From positions 7,820,001 through 7,884,000 of the forward strand of contig JAKCOZ010000018.1 in NCBI GenBank assembly GCA_022605955.1: a stretch of 64,000 nt of DNA, read 5' to 3'. Position numbers and translations under genes: made by a program. The notes under the pieces are model-generated. The model saw nothing but the letters and a program-made list of their open reading frames with translations, did not search any database and had not been told where the DNA came from. This document shows, one piece after another, positions 10,843 to 23,550 of the stretch. The first letter of the stretch is position 1. Every line of letters starts with the position of its first letter. The stretch is from Rallus limicola (Eukaryota; Chordata; Aves; Gruiformes; Rallidae).

Positions 10843-13800
10843 AGCCTGTGGCCAACCTTGCTCTGGCCGATATGCATCCATGGGTTGTGCTATGGCAAGG
10901 CCGTGTGTCTGCCTTTCCAGACAGAGTGCAGGCAAAGAGGTTCCCCTCCCCCTTCAGAGCTGTGTGCCCATACCCCCTGTGCCCTGCCCCCAGATGATGG
11001 CAGGGCAGACCTGGGCTTGGCAGCTCAGCCTAGCCCCATCTCTACAGGACAGAAAGGGGCAGGGATAGACAGAGGCAGTTCTGCCTCCAAAATCCACATA
11101 CCTAACTCCAAGAGCTGGTGTGGAGCTGGGTGAGAATGTGAAGGGTACAGCAACATCTCTGCCAGAGTCTGGGGCTGCATACCAGCAGGATCAGGACACC
11201 CTCAGGATGATGTGGGGGCCAAGGTTATTGCACAGCACATCCCTTCCTGCCTTCTGCCTCTCCCCCATGCTGGGGGATGTGAAAGTCTCCACCATCCCTC
11301 CCCACCCCTGTCCCTGTCCCCGCAGAGCCTGCAGCTGGCCAGCACCTGTGGGAAGGCTTCAGCCCCTGCTCAAACATGGGCCAGATCTGTTCCCAGGGAG
11401 GTAGAGCTGAGCCCAGCCCTTCCCATGGGCAAGGACCAGGGGTTGAGAGATGGCTGCAGCCCGTCCAGACCCGAGGGTGAGGATCTGAGAGGAAGAAGAA
11501 GGAGAGGGAGGACAGTGAGCAGCCGAGCCCAAATAACATCTTTTGCAGGAGAATGTTAACATCCTGAGCAGAGCTGAAACACGATAAACAGACCATCTAT
11601 CACAACTGTGTCCTGCTGCTGGGCCCCGGCAGCCACGGCACTCCCAGCAGCCTGACGAGAAGCAGATGGCGCATCTCCGGTGTGAGCCCCTGCATCCGGC
11701 ACCGGCCCCCCTGGCTGGGTGCACCCAGCTGGGAACCGGGGCAGAAACCACCCTGTCCAACACGCCTGGCTCCCTGCTCAGTTGCCCTGGGTTCTTGGTA
11801 GGAAAGAGTAGGGAAAAGAGCCTTGTGGTACTCTGAGCTCGTGGCATCTGTCATCTGGGATGGAGTCTGGGAGCAGCCTTGGCCGGTGTGGGGTTGTCTC
11901 CATACCAGCCATGGCTGAGAGAGCCCTGAGCCTTGGTCAAGTGTGGGAACAGCCACCAGACCCAGAGCCAGCAGAGGTGCTGTGGGGACTCTCCAGTCAC
12001 TCAGTCCCTGTGCAGAACCTCGGCCCCGCAGCTGGGCAGCGTCCCAGCCCCAGGAAGGGGCCGCCGTGCTTTCAGCAAGAAGCGATGTGCAGCTCTGCTG
12101 TCTCTCACTGCTGGCCATGTCTCTGAGGCTCTACAGTTACCATGTGCCTCCAGCAGCCTCCGTGTCCCCAGGGGCTCCCACGGCTGAGCCTGTAAGACAC
12201 AGAGGACGGCCGTAAGTGAGAAAGTGCAGAGACGAGAGTGGACTGGCGTTGGAGCCACAAGCTCTTGGGTCCCCTTCTGGGTAGCTGCTATGGGTCCTCT
12301 TGGGTGCTCAGCACCCCGTGAGACTGGGGACAGCAGTGCCACCAGCTCTGCGCACAGAAGAAACTGTGTGGTAACACTCAAAGGCCTCCCTTTGGTTGCT
12401 TGAAGCCAGGTGTGCCCAAGTCCCTCCTGATGCTGTGGGGCACATTCCTCTCTCCAAATGGTGGCTGACAGGTTCCCAGGCATGCAGGGACCTCTGCCAT
12501 GGGGCCTGGGGGTGGCCCCTGTCCTCTCCCTGCCTTGGTGGGAAGAGATGTGATGGAGCCTTCTCTGTCCCTACAGAGTGGGGCCTGGAGATTTCAGCTG
12601 CTGTCCCCAGGGAGGTAGCGGCAAGGGGGAGAGAGGAAGAAACACCGAGAAAGGCTGGAGGAATGTGCCGGGCTGCGCATCCCACCCGGCTGGAGGCAAA
12701 GCATCTGCCAGGGCTCAGCAACCCCTGCCCGAGGGAGGTCTCGAGGGGAAGGGAGGCATCCCCATCCTCCCTCCAATGTCTCATCGCTTGTCCCCAAGAT
12801 GGGGCAAAAAAGCCAGCACAGCAGAGCCTGCCCTTTCCCCTTGTGTCTGTTCTGGGTTTTGTCCTGGTTTCCCAGGGAAAGGAGGCTGCCACCACTGTGC
12901 CATGCAGCTGCCACCCTCTGGTCCCCACCACACACATTGCTGCTGGGAGACCTCAGTCCTGGGGAACACTGGTATCCCCCAAGCAGTGCCTACTCAGAGG
13001 AGAGCTCCAGCCCCAGGTTGCTCATCCCCTCACTCCTGTGGGTGCGAACACGCCACGTGGCTTCAGAAGAAGAAACCAGAATAACAAATGGCTGGACTCA
13101 TGGTCCTGCCGGTGCCGGGCAGATCACCAGCCACCACCGCATCCCTGGGACGAGGCTCTCTGGAGGGTGCCGGGCAGGGTGTGTGTACCCAGGACAGTCC
13201 CCTGGCTCCTCCCTTGGCCACACCAGCACTGCCCGGCATTTCCCTCGCTCCTACCTGCTGCTCACCTCCAGCCTTTGCCTCTGCAGAGCCGCTTCCCCTG
13301 CTCGCCCGCCCTGCCGCTGCCGGTGGGTGCTGGGAGGATGGGAGCAGGCAGGCGAGTGCTCGGTGGCCGCAGGCTGCCTCCCCGGCAGCGCTGGGCTGAG
13401 TCAGAGCTCGGCCCTCCCCGCGGTTACAACACAGCGCCCTTTCCCCTCTCCAGGCAAGCTGCTGCTGCAGGAAATGTCCTTTTTTAATAGCAGTTGGGAT
13501 TTGTTTCCTCCTTGAAATTCCCCGGCCCTGAGAGACCAGCCGTGAGGCCAGACTCGGGCTTTTGAGGGGAGCCTGAACCCCCCGGCTGGGAGGGTTCTGT
13601 CATGAGCGGCTCCAGGCTGTCCTGCTCTCTGGGGGAGGGCAGAAGGCACTGGGTGATGTTCAGCATCATGTGGGCGCCCTTTCTTCCCTCCTGACCCCCC
13701 AAAAGCCATCGGGGCCCCATCCGTGCCCCAGACTAGCTCTGACCCAGTTCTGGCCATCAGCTACCCTGGGAGCCACCTCCCTCTGGCTAAGGGGCTCATT

Positions 13801-14310
13801 GCTGGGTAGCTCCTGCCCGAGGGCCACCCCAGGTAGTGCCACTTCCCGGGTGGCAAGGACTGGGACAATGGAAGAGATCATGTTCTTGCTGGAAGGACTC
13901 ACTCAACACTATAGAAGTTTAGGGAACTGACCCCAAGGCAGCTTCTGCTGCCTGTTGGGTGTCCCTCGCAGGGAGCAATTGCACGGGGATGCTGCTTGCT
14001 GTCACTTTCCAGCATAAGCTGGTGGCAGGACCACTCCAATGCTCCTTCCCACCAGGGCCTGGCAGCTCTCCCAGCACCTCCGTCACGTCCCCCAGCATCT
14101 CCATCCTGTCCCCCAGCATCTCCATCCCATCCCCCACAGACTACGGTGGCCTCCTCAGAGGAGAGGTGCCTCCTCTCTCCCTCTCTCCCTCCCTCCCTCA
14201 CCAGGACTGGTATTAAATCAAAGGTTTATGAGAAAATGGAGGGGCCAAGGGAGATCCTAATCTGGTCGCAGGCTGATTAACCCTGAGTTCAGGCTGAGGT
14301 CCTGATGCTC
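10843..14310. other. Noncoding sequence between the miRNA cluster and its candidate promoter
   Basis: No protein gene or named transposon is seen. The AT-richer stretch at 11,535-11,610 stands out from its GC-rich flanks. The 363-codon plus-strand frame at 12,396-13,487 has no recognisable domain and is treated as chance. Confidence 0.5.
14071..14135 (+). repeat. 21-bp tandem repeat, three copies
   Basis: Three copies of a 21-base CAGCATCTCCATC-type unit with a few substitutions, just downstream (in the miRNA transcript sense) of the candidate pri-miRNA promoter. Confidence 0.8.
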
Positions 14311-14312
14311 AG

Positions 14313-14322
14313 CTATAAATAG
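14313..14322 (-). promoter_or_regulatory. MEF2 / TATA-like element
   Basis: CTATAAATAG (CTATTTATAG on the minus strand) fits both a TATA box and the MEF2 consensus YTAWWWWTAR. It lies 48 bases downstream of the CArG box in the miR-143 direction. If used as a TATA box, transcription toward miR-143 would start near 14,285. Confidence 0.6.
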
Positions 14323-14370
14323 CTCTGCCTTCCCTTTCCCATCCTCCTGCCGGGGCTGCGGCATGCCTGC

Positions 14371-14380
14371 CCTTTTATGG
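14371..14380 (-). promoter_or_regulatory. Perfect CArG box (SRF site)
   Basis: CCTTTTATGG satisfies CC(A/T)6GG exactly. It sits about 3.5 kb upstream of miR-143, close to the position of the SRF/myocardin-responsive element known for the mammalian miR-143/145 gene. The exact match, position and neighbouring TATA/MEF2 element make it the most credible control site in the intergenic region. Confidence 0.75.
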
Positions 14381-14399
14381 TCAAAAAGGCAGATTTGGA

Positions 14400-17300
14400 G
14401 ACCGAGCGGCCCCCATCTCCCATGCTGGGGGTGAGCCAAGGGGGCCCAGGGGGATGCTGCTCTTTCTCGCTGGGTTTTGCTGGGATAAATAATAATGCCA
14501 AGAACAAAGGAGCAGGTTTTAGGGGGGCTGAGAGCAGGGGATGGGTGCAGAGGGGAGAGGCATCTGGTTTGTGCTCCATCCCTGCTGGGCAGGCGGCCCC
14601 TCTCCTGGTGCCAGAGTGAGGGAGAAATCACCTAATTTGGTGTCTCTGTGGAGAGCTGGGCTGCCCTGCACCCTGCTCGAGTTGCAGGGTGGTGGCATGG
14701 TGAGCATGGCGTCAGGGTGCCCAGGGACAGCTGAGGCCTTGCCACCTCTGGGCTGCAAACACAACCATCTCCTCGTTTGTCTCTCTGGGGTAGGGGACAG
14801 ACCCCACCATCCCAGCCTGGACACCACCATGCCCAGTCCTGTGACACCACGTGGGGCCCAGCAACTCCTGCAAAGCTGCCAGTGATGGTTGTTGCATCGA
14901 GAGACTGTGCAGCAACATCGAGGCCTGGCCGGGGGTGAGGAAGAGCCTGTGGCGGGGCGACGGAGTGGAAAGGGTTCCATGGCTGGCAGAAGCATGGATA
15001 AGGAAGAGCTAAGGCACACGGCAGCCCGGTCATTGCCTTTCCCACAGCCTTGGCTCTTCCCAAGAAGAAGAAGAAGAAGTGGCCTGCTGACCACTGTGTC
15101 CCCATCCTTAGCTGGATTCCTCCTCCCAGAGCTGCCTTCCCCTCCACAGGGCAGCGCAGCCTCACGCCCTCTCCCCAGCCCACCACTGGAAGGCATTTTG
15201 GGGGTGCAGGGCACCCATCGGTGAGGGCTGGCGCCTGCTGGCCCCAGTGCCGGCCCTGGGGCGTGCGGAGCGTGGGAGCGGGCACCAGCACCAGCCCTCC
15301 CACTCTGTTTACACGTCACATTCCCGGTCCGGAGGAAGTGGTGCAGGGGTGAAGTCCCAGCGGGGACAGGCCGTCACGTCCAGCCTCCAGCCCTGGCTGG
15401 GAAGGGCTGGTGGGAACTCGGAGCACAGTGGGGAGAGCTCCCTGCAGACACCGTTCCCAGGCGGCGTGGGGTGGATGCTCCAGCATCCTCCTTCCTTCCC
15501 GGGCTCTGCTGCTTACCCTACTCTTGCGCGGCTCCCAGCTGGAGCAGGACAGAGGAGCTGGCAGAGGGGATGCTTCTTGGCAAGGCTGGCATGCAGGAGC
15601 TCACAGGGGGCCAGCGAAGAGCCCAGGGACGAGTGGGCAGAGAGAAGCGAGGCTCCCTCAGCTCTTGTGGAGGCATGGTGGTGGTGTGGCTGGAGCTCAT
15701 TAAGCTGCCAGCGCTCTTGGCTGCTTATCTGGGCTTCATCATCTTATCTGTGCTCCAGCAAGGGAGAGGGGGAGTTGGTGTGTGTGCAGCATCGCCTGGA
15801 CATGAGAGGAGCCCAGTTAGTAAATCACTTCCCCACACAGGCCCCAGCTTTCCCAGCCCTGCTCACTGAGCAGTAAAGGAGCCTACAGAAAATGCCCTAA
15901 ATGGGCTGAAGTCCCGGCAAGCAGGATGCGAGATGTGGAGAAAGGCCTAGCAGAGCCATTATGTCAGGGCTGGTACTTGGCGCCATTCCCCTGCAGCACC
16001 CACAGAGCTGGGCACCCCCATGCTGGCAGACCCTCTGGCAGAGCTCTGGGGAGCACCCAGTGGGTGGGTGAGCGGCACAGCTCCTCTGCTCAGCTGCTGT
16101 GGGGCTGGTGGGATGGTAGAGATGGGGAATAATAAAAGTGAAATTTTTAAAATAAGATTGAAAAGGGAGCGGGGCCTGGGGGGGGGGCGGTGGGGAAGGA
16201 AGGGCAAATCTGAGATGCGGGAATGCAGGTGCAGAGGCTGGAATGGGAGAGAGAGCAGTTGCCCTGTGTCCCAGCCACCATCAAGTCGGTCCTACAGTGA
16301 GTACCAGGGTGACCTATTGGCCACCAAGGAGAATCTGTCCCATGAGCAGCACAGTACATCCCCCAGGCCCTGTCCACCACCATCACTTGCCCAAGGGAAG
16401 CTCCTTGCCCACCTCCCAGCAGAGCTCAGATAGGAAGGAGAAGCAGCATTGTCATTAACCTCCCGGCCCTGCGCTGCCCACTATGACAGGGACATCCCAG
16501 TGATCTCTGGGCTGCTTGCACGCTGCTGGCTGGCACACACAGACCCTGCCATCCTGGTGTGAGGAGCCTCCAGCATTACCTGCATGACCCATCTCCCCAC
16601 AGCTGCTGGGGAAGGGTCTGAACAGAGCTGTCATGTCTCCATCCTAACACAGCCTCTGATGCAGACCCACCCCAAAACTTCATGGGGGCAGATTGCAGAG
16701 GCAAATGGCATTGCCTGCCAGGATGGGAGGGTGCTCTGCAGGGCTGGCTGTGCGGGGACAGCCCCACCAGCACACCACCTCCCAGCACACCAACCATCTC
16801 CTGTGGCTCTGGCACTGCATGGCACCAGGTTTCCCTGTTTCAGGGACAGCAGAGCAGGGGAGGTAGATATTGGTGCTCGGTTTCAATGTCTCACATCACA
16901 CAGAACCTGGCCAGGCTGACTGCCTCTTGCTCACCCTAACTGCACACATCTGTTCAACTGCCTACCTGCCAGCTGTATGTAGCTTACACCTAATGTGGGC
17001 ATGGGGCTGGCCCCAGAGGCTCGATGGCCCTCCAGAAGACCCCCGTCCCCATGGGCAGTGTGACCATCCCCAGCTTATCTGACAGCCCAAAGAAGCTTTG
17101 TCCTTCACCCCACTGGGCAGGGGGAGGACACTTGCTCACAGCAGCCACAGCCCAAACACCAGAGCCTGGTCCCGCTGCACCGACACTGCGGTGGCTCACA
17201 CCGTGCAGCTCTGCAGAGGCTGGCTCTGCTCCGGTGCCACTGCTTCTCCCTGCCCCAGGACAGCGCTGGCACAGCCACATCACCCATCTGCTTATTTCTG

Positions 17301-20300
17301 CTGCCTGCACAGGCTGAATGTGCCATGGGGATTTGTCTGCTGCAGCTGGGAAGGGTTTCTGTGCACCCTTGGGGCAGCCCAGGGCACCCACTGGTCCCTT
17401 TCCTGACCCAGGTTGGCGTCGCTACGGTGTGGGACCAAAAAGCCCTATTCCCTCAGGTGACCTGGTCCCTTGCTCTGCATGGGGTCTGGTTCCATCCTCT
17501 GCCCTTTGTCTCCATGACGGTGCCCCACAATCCCAGCCCCACACTTGCTGTCTCTGATCTGATCCAAAGGGGCAGGGTGCCCAGAGGACCTGCAGGACTA
17601 CTTGTATCTCCTGGCCAGTGACTCCTTTAGGAGTTGGTAAGGGGGAAGGACCTACCCCCCCGGCCCATGCTCTCCCTGAGCCCGGCTGGTGGATACTGTA
17701 GGTGGGCAGACTATGCCCCAAGACATCCCCAGCATGGGGTAGAGAGCATGTCCCCACTGCCCAGGGGAGGCTAGAGCCAGGCGTGGAGTCAGGGCTGAGA
17801 TGAGCCCTGTGAATGTGCCTGGTCCCAGGCAGGCAAAGGGTTTCAGGGTTCAGCAGAGGTGAGTGGTGTGTCCGCCCCTACACAGCCGGCAGCCACAGGA
17901 CGTGTGTTGGGCTTCATACCCCTGGCTGCAGCCTCCCCCTGCATGGATCTGCTTTGCTTGCCTCCTCTGTGTGAGCTCCTGGCCAAGGTCAAAGGATGGT
18001 GAAATGGCTCCAGAGCTCAGATTTCCAGCCTCTTGCCTCATTGTTTGCTGCTTCAGTCCAGCTTGCTCACTAAGACAAGCTCTTGCTGCTCCTTCCCCAT
18101 ACAGGTTAAGGCACTGGGGGTGTCCCACAGAGCACAATGGGGTCCCCAGCCCAGCGCTCAGCCCCCTACTCTGCCCACACTGCTGTTCACAGGGTGCCTG
18201 TGCCACGCCACTGCCCATCACCTTTGCCAGTGATGGTGGTGGCTGGCTGTGCGCAGCCCTCGCTGCCAGGTGGTGAAGCTTGCTGCAGGCTGGTGGCATG
18301 GGTCAGCACGGCCTTGCTTACAGGAGCCAGGGCATGCTGGGCTGCTAGGTCTCCCCCTGGTACCGGCTCTCCATGGCTCAGCCCCAGGAGGGGAGAAGCA
18401 ACAGGATGCTGGCAGTGAGCAAAGGAGGGTTTCACTGGGGGTGTGAAGGAACAAGCCTTGGAAAAGCCTCATCAGGAACAAGGCTGGTTCTTGGTTAGAA
18501 AAGAAAAGGAGACCAAGGGAAGAGGGGAAAAAGAAGGAGAATAAAAAAAAAAAAAGCCCTTAATCATCTCCAGACTGCCTTTTGACAAGCGTGGAGGGAA
18601 ATGCCACTCTATCCAGCAGCCACCCAGAGCTGCAGCATGTCTAGACACAGCCTCCCCGAATTCCTGCTGATAACTGCTTGGGAAATCTTTGGCGGAGGCG
18701 TTCGCCTGTGTTTGTTGGGAATTAACTCCTCTCCTGTTGGCTGGCAGCGGGGAGCTGACAGCGTTGCCCTTCAGCAACCACCGCTGGCAGGGTGCTGTGG
18801 CCAGTGCGCAGGGATGGGGCAGCTGGGGCAGGCACAGGGCGAGGGCAGGACAGTCTGGCGGTGGGGACATGGGCCATGTTGCACTGGTGGCTCCCTGTCT
18901 CCATGTGCAGCATCTCAGCACCGAGACTCTGCGGCTGCCCAGGGAGCAGTCTGGGATGGTGGGAAGCCCTTGAGGCACAGCGGGATGGGACCATGGTGGG
19001 TGGCCATAGCTGCCCTGAGAGGTTACAGTGCCGTGGTTACCGTCACTGTCCCTTTTCAGAGAGGCATGCACCATGTGGGAGCTTGCACCCCCAGGGATGC
19101 ATTGCACCCTGGCTGTACCCGCTGTCCTTGTGTTAGACCCAGGTGGCAGCTGGTGGTTGTCCCTGTGGTGGTGGGGCTGCAGTGCAGAGGAATAAGGCAG
19201 GGGGACATGGCAGCTTGTGGGGTGTGGTGTCCCCAGGTGACCTGCTGGAAGGGACAGTCACTGCTGTTGCCCTGGGACCAGAGGAATGGCATGGAGTCAG
19301 TGGTAACCCAGTCAGAGGCAGTGCTGCGATTGTGAGGGACCCCACAGATGGACTGGGGGACCCTCTACAAGGCTGAAGCTCAAGGCTGTCTAGGAATCAG
19401 CCACATCCATCCACTTGCCTAGCACAGGGCTGGCAGCCCACCGCCACTCAGCCTCTGGCTCCCACAGGGTGATTGCTCTCAACAGCCACGGCTGCAGCTG
19501 TGGGGATGAGGATGAGGCAGCCATTCCCCCAGTGAGTGATGGAGCTGGGGAAGCACCAGTGGCTGCGAGCAGGCCAGTGGTGCCAGCCGGGTGCTGCCAC
19601 CTGGATGGGGGGCAAAGCAAGTCAGTGGCACAGGCTGGGCTGGGACTGACCTCGGTCAGCAACACTGCACTGGGTAGGGTAGCTTCAGCACCCTACAAGG
19701 CTCTGTGAGCCATGGCCCCATCCCCTCCCTAGCCTGCATTCCCCAAAAAGTGGCAGCAGCATCGCTGGCCAGAGGAGCCGAGTGAGCGGCTCATGGCCCC
19801 TGCTGCCTGCCAAGGCTCGCCTCCGGCTTCCCATTTTTTCCATCCTAGACATACACAGAGCAGAAAGCAATTCTTCCCCAGCGCCGGAGAGGGCCCTTCC
19901 CGGCCTCCAAAAAGCTGGGCGAGCCCCACCAAGCCCCTCTCCTGCAGCCAGAACAGAGCTGGAGGGACTGATTTTGGGGAACCTCTTTGCTCAGGACCCC
20001 ACAGCCCCAAGGTGTCTCCAGCCACCTCCCCATGGTTTCCCTGCCAGCGCCCCACAGCTGTGCTCCCCTTGCTCACCCATGCACCGGGGTGGGGACCCCA
20101 GCCCACCCCACAGACAAGTGGGCTGAGCATCCCACGACTGGCAGAGGGGGATGCTGAAGGAGCCACCCTGCCTGCCTGTCCATGTCCGCACCCAGGGCAG
20201 GCACTGGGCAGAGCAGGAACACCCATGCAGCCAGGGGTGGGGGGGTCTCAACACCAGCCACCCCTGTCCCCGCCACCCCACACAGCCAGACACCTCATGC

Positions 20301-20440
20301 ACCCCGCGCCTGCCCACACGCCTGCCCGCTCCCTCCATCCACGGGCACCTACCTGCCGCCCCACGACTGCGGCGATGCGGGCACATGCCTGGCACCTCCT
20401 CCCAGCACATTATAACCTGCCACTGGGACCCCAGTGCTGC
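14400..20440. other. Noncoding region upstream of the miR-143/145 promoter
   Basis: No coding exons or named repeats are recognised. Visible items are an AAG run near 15,060, two GATA-type sites at 15.72-15.75 kb, a CArG-like decamer at 15,895-15,904, a G run near 16,178 and an A run near 18,543. Upstream exons of the CARMN host RNA may be hidden here. Confidence 0.45.
15724..15749. promoter_or_regulatory. Paired GATA-type sites
   Basis: Two identical CTTATCT heptamers (AGATAAG on the minus strand) begin 19 bases apart, about two helical turns, so they face the same side of DNA. GATA4 and GATA6 act in heart and smooth muscle. Function here is inferred from motif and position only. Confidence 0.35.
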
Positions 20441-20453
20441 CAGCTGGGGTTTT

Positions 20454-20541
20454 TTAAGTGGCTGGCATGGGAGCCGTCGGCAAAAACTCCTTCCAGGCTG
20501 CTCAGAAGCTGGAAAAACCTTTTTCTTTTTACCTTATATGA
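20454..20541. promoter_or_regulatory. Candidate muscle enhancer: NKX motif with CArG-like motif
   Basis: TTAAGTGG at 20,454-20,461 fits the NKX2-5 consensus, and CCTTATATGA at 20,532-20,541 is one base from a perfect CArG box. They lie in an AT-rich island within GC-rich DNA. More AT-rich single-copy sequence continues at 20.68-20.79 kb and around 21.12-21.16 kb. Confidence 0.35.
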
Positions 20542-20789
20542 GCTGCAGGAGGAGGCCAGGCTGCCGACGGGCACCGCTGTCAGGGGCGCCGAGGGGATCC
20601 ATTGGCTGGGGTGCCGTCACGTGGGCCCATCGCCGCGACCCGCCGCCGTGCAGCCGAGTGTTGCTTTTACCCCCTAAGGAAGGGCTGCTTGACAATTTTC
20701 ATATTTCTTCTAAATTTGGAGATTTCAGACAATGCTGGGAGGCTTGGCTCGGGATGCCAGAGGCCCATGTGGAAGTCATTAAGTCGGAG

Positions 20790-22843
20790 AGGGAGAGCGA
20801 GGGAAGGAGGGCTGGGGGGAGCAGCGGGGGGAGGAGAACGGCCAGGGCTGTGCTGACTGCCAGCGACGCGCCTGGGAACCCAGGCCATCTCGCCTGGAGA
20901 AAGTTGTTTGCAATAACTGACTTCCTCCTGGCCCCGGGGTCCACGCACGGGGAGGATGGGGGTAGGGGGGACATGTATCCCACTGGCGATGGGGCGGGGG
21001 TCCGGCGGAGCAGGCTGGCCTTGGGGCCAGGGAGCTGGGGCGGTGCTGGCGACCGTCCCGCCAGCTGGGGGAAGGAAGTGGAGATGCTCCCTGGCCTGGC
21101 TGGAGGTGGCTCGTGATTCCCATTACTTTGAAAAGCTCCATCTGGCTTGGTAAAAAAGGCGTTTTGGCAGCCTGGGGGCTCTCGCCAGGCTGCCCATGTG
21201 TACAGGGGACCCCCGGCACGGCAGGCGGTGGGAACACCCTGGGGTGGGGTTGGGACCCCCGTGGGGCAGGGGAGGTGAGGGCAGTGCCGCAGCCCCAGGC
21301 AGTGTCTTTACTTTGGTGTTTGTGGCGCAGGGAGTCAGTGTGGGAGCTCCATCACCAGAGAGCTGCCTCGGTCTCGGCCCCTCCCGGCCCTGCGTGGACC
21401 ATGAGTCCATGTATGGCTTCCAGCCGCACCAGCACTCTGCTAATGAGCAGCAACTGGCAGCTCGGGAGGGAAACACCCGGCACTGAATCGCTGCCTCCCT
21501 CCTATGCCAGCACGGAAGGGGGTCACCCCTGCTGCCCTGCCCAGAGCCCCCCATGTGGTAAGGCTGTTTGCAGGGCTGTGCTGGGCTTCCCAGGGCAGTG
21601 AAGCCGGCAGTGGCACTTGGGTCTGAAGGAGGAGGAACAAGCCACTGTCCTCTGCAGCAAGCAATAACCAAGGGAGAGCTGGGGAACAAGGAGGGGCACC
21701 ATCAGCTTCTTGCCCTGGTTTTCCCAGGTGGTGTCTCTCCCTAGGTGGGGGGGGGGGTGGGTAGGAAGGGCTGTTCTCTGGGGTTTCCTGCCCTGAGAGG
21801 TCCCTTAGATGATGGAACAGAGATCAGTTCCAAACCATGCGTGGTCACTGTGATGGTGATGGCTGCAAAGCACACCTGGGGATGCATGCACACTGACAGT
21901 CTCACTGGGGACAAATGCAGCGTAAGAGTCAGGCAGGGCAGGATTTCCACCAGCAACACATCCCAGAGGGGCTGGGCAAGTCTCTGCTCTCACAGGGTGA
22001 AGGGGAGAAAACAGTCAAGGAGACAGGCCCTACTGTCCTCAGACCCCTGAGCCTGGGAGCTGGGACAACCTCAGAGCCAGGACCAAGGTCCCTGGTGCCA
22101 GGCTTTGCAGAGGGATGGTACACCAGCATTTGACATCCCCTCCTGCCAGCCTCATGCACCGCCTCGGCACTGACACCCCCGCTACAGGAGCCAAATGTCC
22201 CTGCAGCATCACTGTGTTCCCCCAGACCCCCAGTGATGCCTCCCTAGTCAGGGGCCCACTCTGCGCATTGCGCCCTGCAGACCTCACCCCCACCATGCTG
22301 AGGATGTGGCCAGCTACCAGTTGTGTCCTTCTCCCCCCCAGCCCCTTGGCCCTGCAAATGAAGCTGCCATCAGCCCGGCCCAGCTCTGGATGGCTGCAGG
22401 CATCTCTGGAGCACCATGGCTGGAGACGAAGCCCTGCTGCCTGTGGTGGGCAGAGAGGAGGGTGCTCAGAGTCACCCAGCTTGCCTGGTTGAGGTGGAAG
22501 AAAGCAAGCTGGCAAAGACAGCTCTGAACTGGCTGGCCTGGTTTTGCTCAGCTGCTGAAACACCCTCTGCTGGAAAGGAGCTTGAGCAAGTCACTTTGGG
22601 AGTTATGGAGGTGAGGAGGAGAGGCTGGGAGCACCCAGCCACATCAGCTGGCTCTGGGGCTGCACCTCAAGGTGTGAGTGGGAGGGGCAGTGGGGAGCAA
22701 AAAAAATGTGTGGGGCAGTTGTACCAGCAGAAGGTGGGGGTGAGTCGTCCAGGAGGCTGCTGTGCTACAGGAAAGGAGAAGCAAGGAACCTGACTGCAGA
22801 CTGCACAGACACACAGACACACACAGACACACACACACACACA

Positions 22844-22881
<38 letters not shown>

Positions 22882-23550
22882 CACCCGGCCGCACGGAACA
22901 CCATGGCCTGGCCATGACAGAGCAGGCAAATGGCAGTGTCACACCCCGCCAGCAGCATGCCCAAACTGCCAGCACGGAGAGGCAGCTGGTGTCCCCTAAG
23001 GAGCCAGAGGACCCTGCCCAGGAACACAAAGGACTCCCCTGGAGCTGCTAGCAGCAGGCTGGGGAGGAAACCTCCCTGCCTGTTTCGATCCCCGCACCCA
23101 GAGAGGTGTGGTGGCCCCATGGCCCCATGCAGTGGTCCCAGGAGCAGCCAGCTCACAGCAGGTCTGCCCACAGGCACCAGGGCATAGGGCTGAGCTGTGG
23201 AGGGAGCATGTGGGCCCCGCCATTTGTCACCCTGTCACAGGGGCATCCCACTCCCTCCTGGAGCCCAGACAGCACACAGCATCCCCGGGACATGGCGGGG
23301 CTCCTCCCCAAGCACGGAGGCCTCCCACACTGTGTCTGACGCCCGTACCCCTCACTGTGTGGGGCACCCCACGTCCCCAGGTACTGAGCTCACCCTCATT
23401 CTGTGCCCCTGGGAGCCCAGAAGCCTTCCCAGGAGCCTGCATGGAGCCAGCACCTCCTGGCCCCCACTGCCCTCTGTTCCCTCTCCTCTCTGCACGGCCG
23501 TGCAGCCCCTGCTCTCGGTGGGCTGGCTTTGAGTGAAGCACAACTAACTG
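20790..23550. other. Noncoding region, no gene recognised
   Basis: GC-rich DNA with a G run at about 21,748-21,758 and the CA microsatellite listed separately. Open frames are short and unconvincing. Confidence 0.5.
22806..22880 (+). repeat. CA dinucleotide microsatellite
   Basis: About 75 bases of (AC)n interrupted by periodic CAGA units. This is an ordinary microsatellite, likely polymorphic. Confidence 0.97.

Larger units (their letters stand above)
10060..14290 (-). ncRNA. MIR143HG: Predicted pri-miR-143/145 host transcript (CARMN/MIR143HG 3' part)
   Basis: Extent inferred from a TATA/MEF2-like element plus CArG box at 14.31-14.38 kb, the two miRNA hairpins and the AATAAA at 10.08 kb, all consistent with one minus-strand transcript of about 4.2 kb. 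There is no protein-coding potential. In mammals the host lncRNA CARMN also has exons many kilobases further upstream; equivalents would lie rightward of 14.3 kb, but lncRNA exons cannot be recognised from one sequence. The start and internal splicing are therefore uncertain. Confidence 0.5.

Noticed and set aside
12396..13487. 363-codon plus-strand open frame
   Set aside because: No recognisable motif or family, overlapping long frames on both strands, composition like the surrounding noncoding DNA.
20151..21116. Open frames of about 300 codons on the plus strand at 19.8-21.1 kb
   Set aside because: No domain, and they run through an AT-rich island that looks regulatory; chance frames in GC-rich DNA.
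22806..22880. CA repeat as a Z-DNA regulatory element
   Set aside because: An ordinary microsatellite; nothing in the sequence beyond the repeat supports a function.
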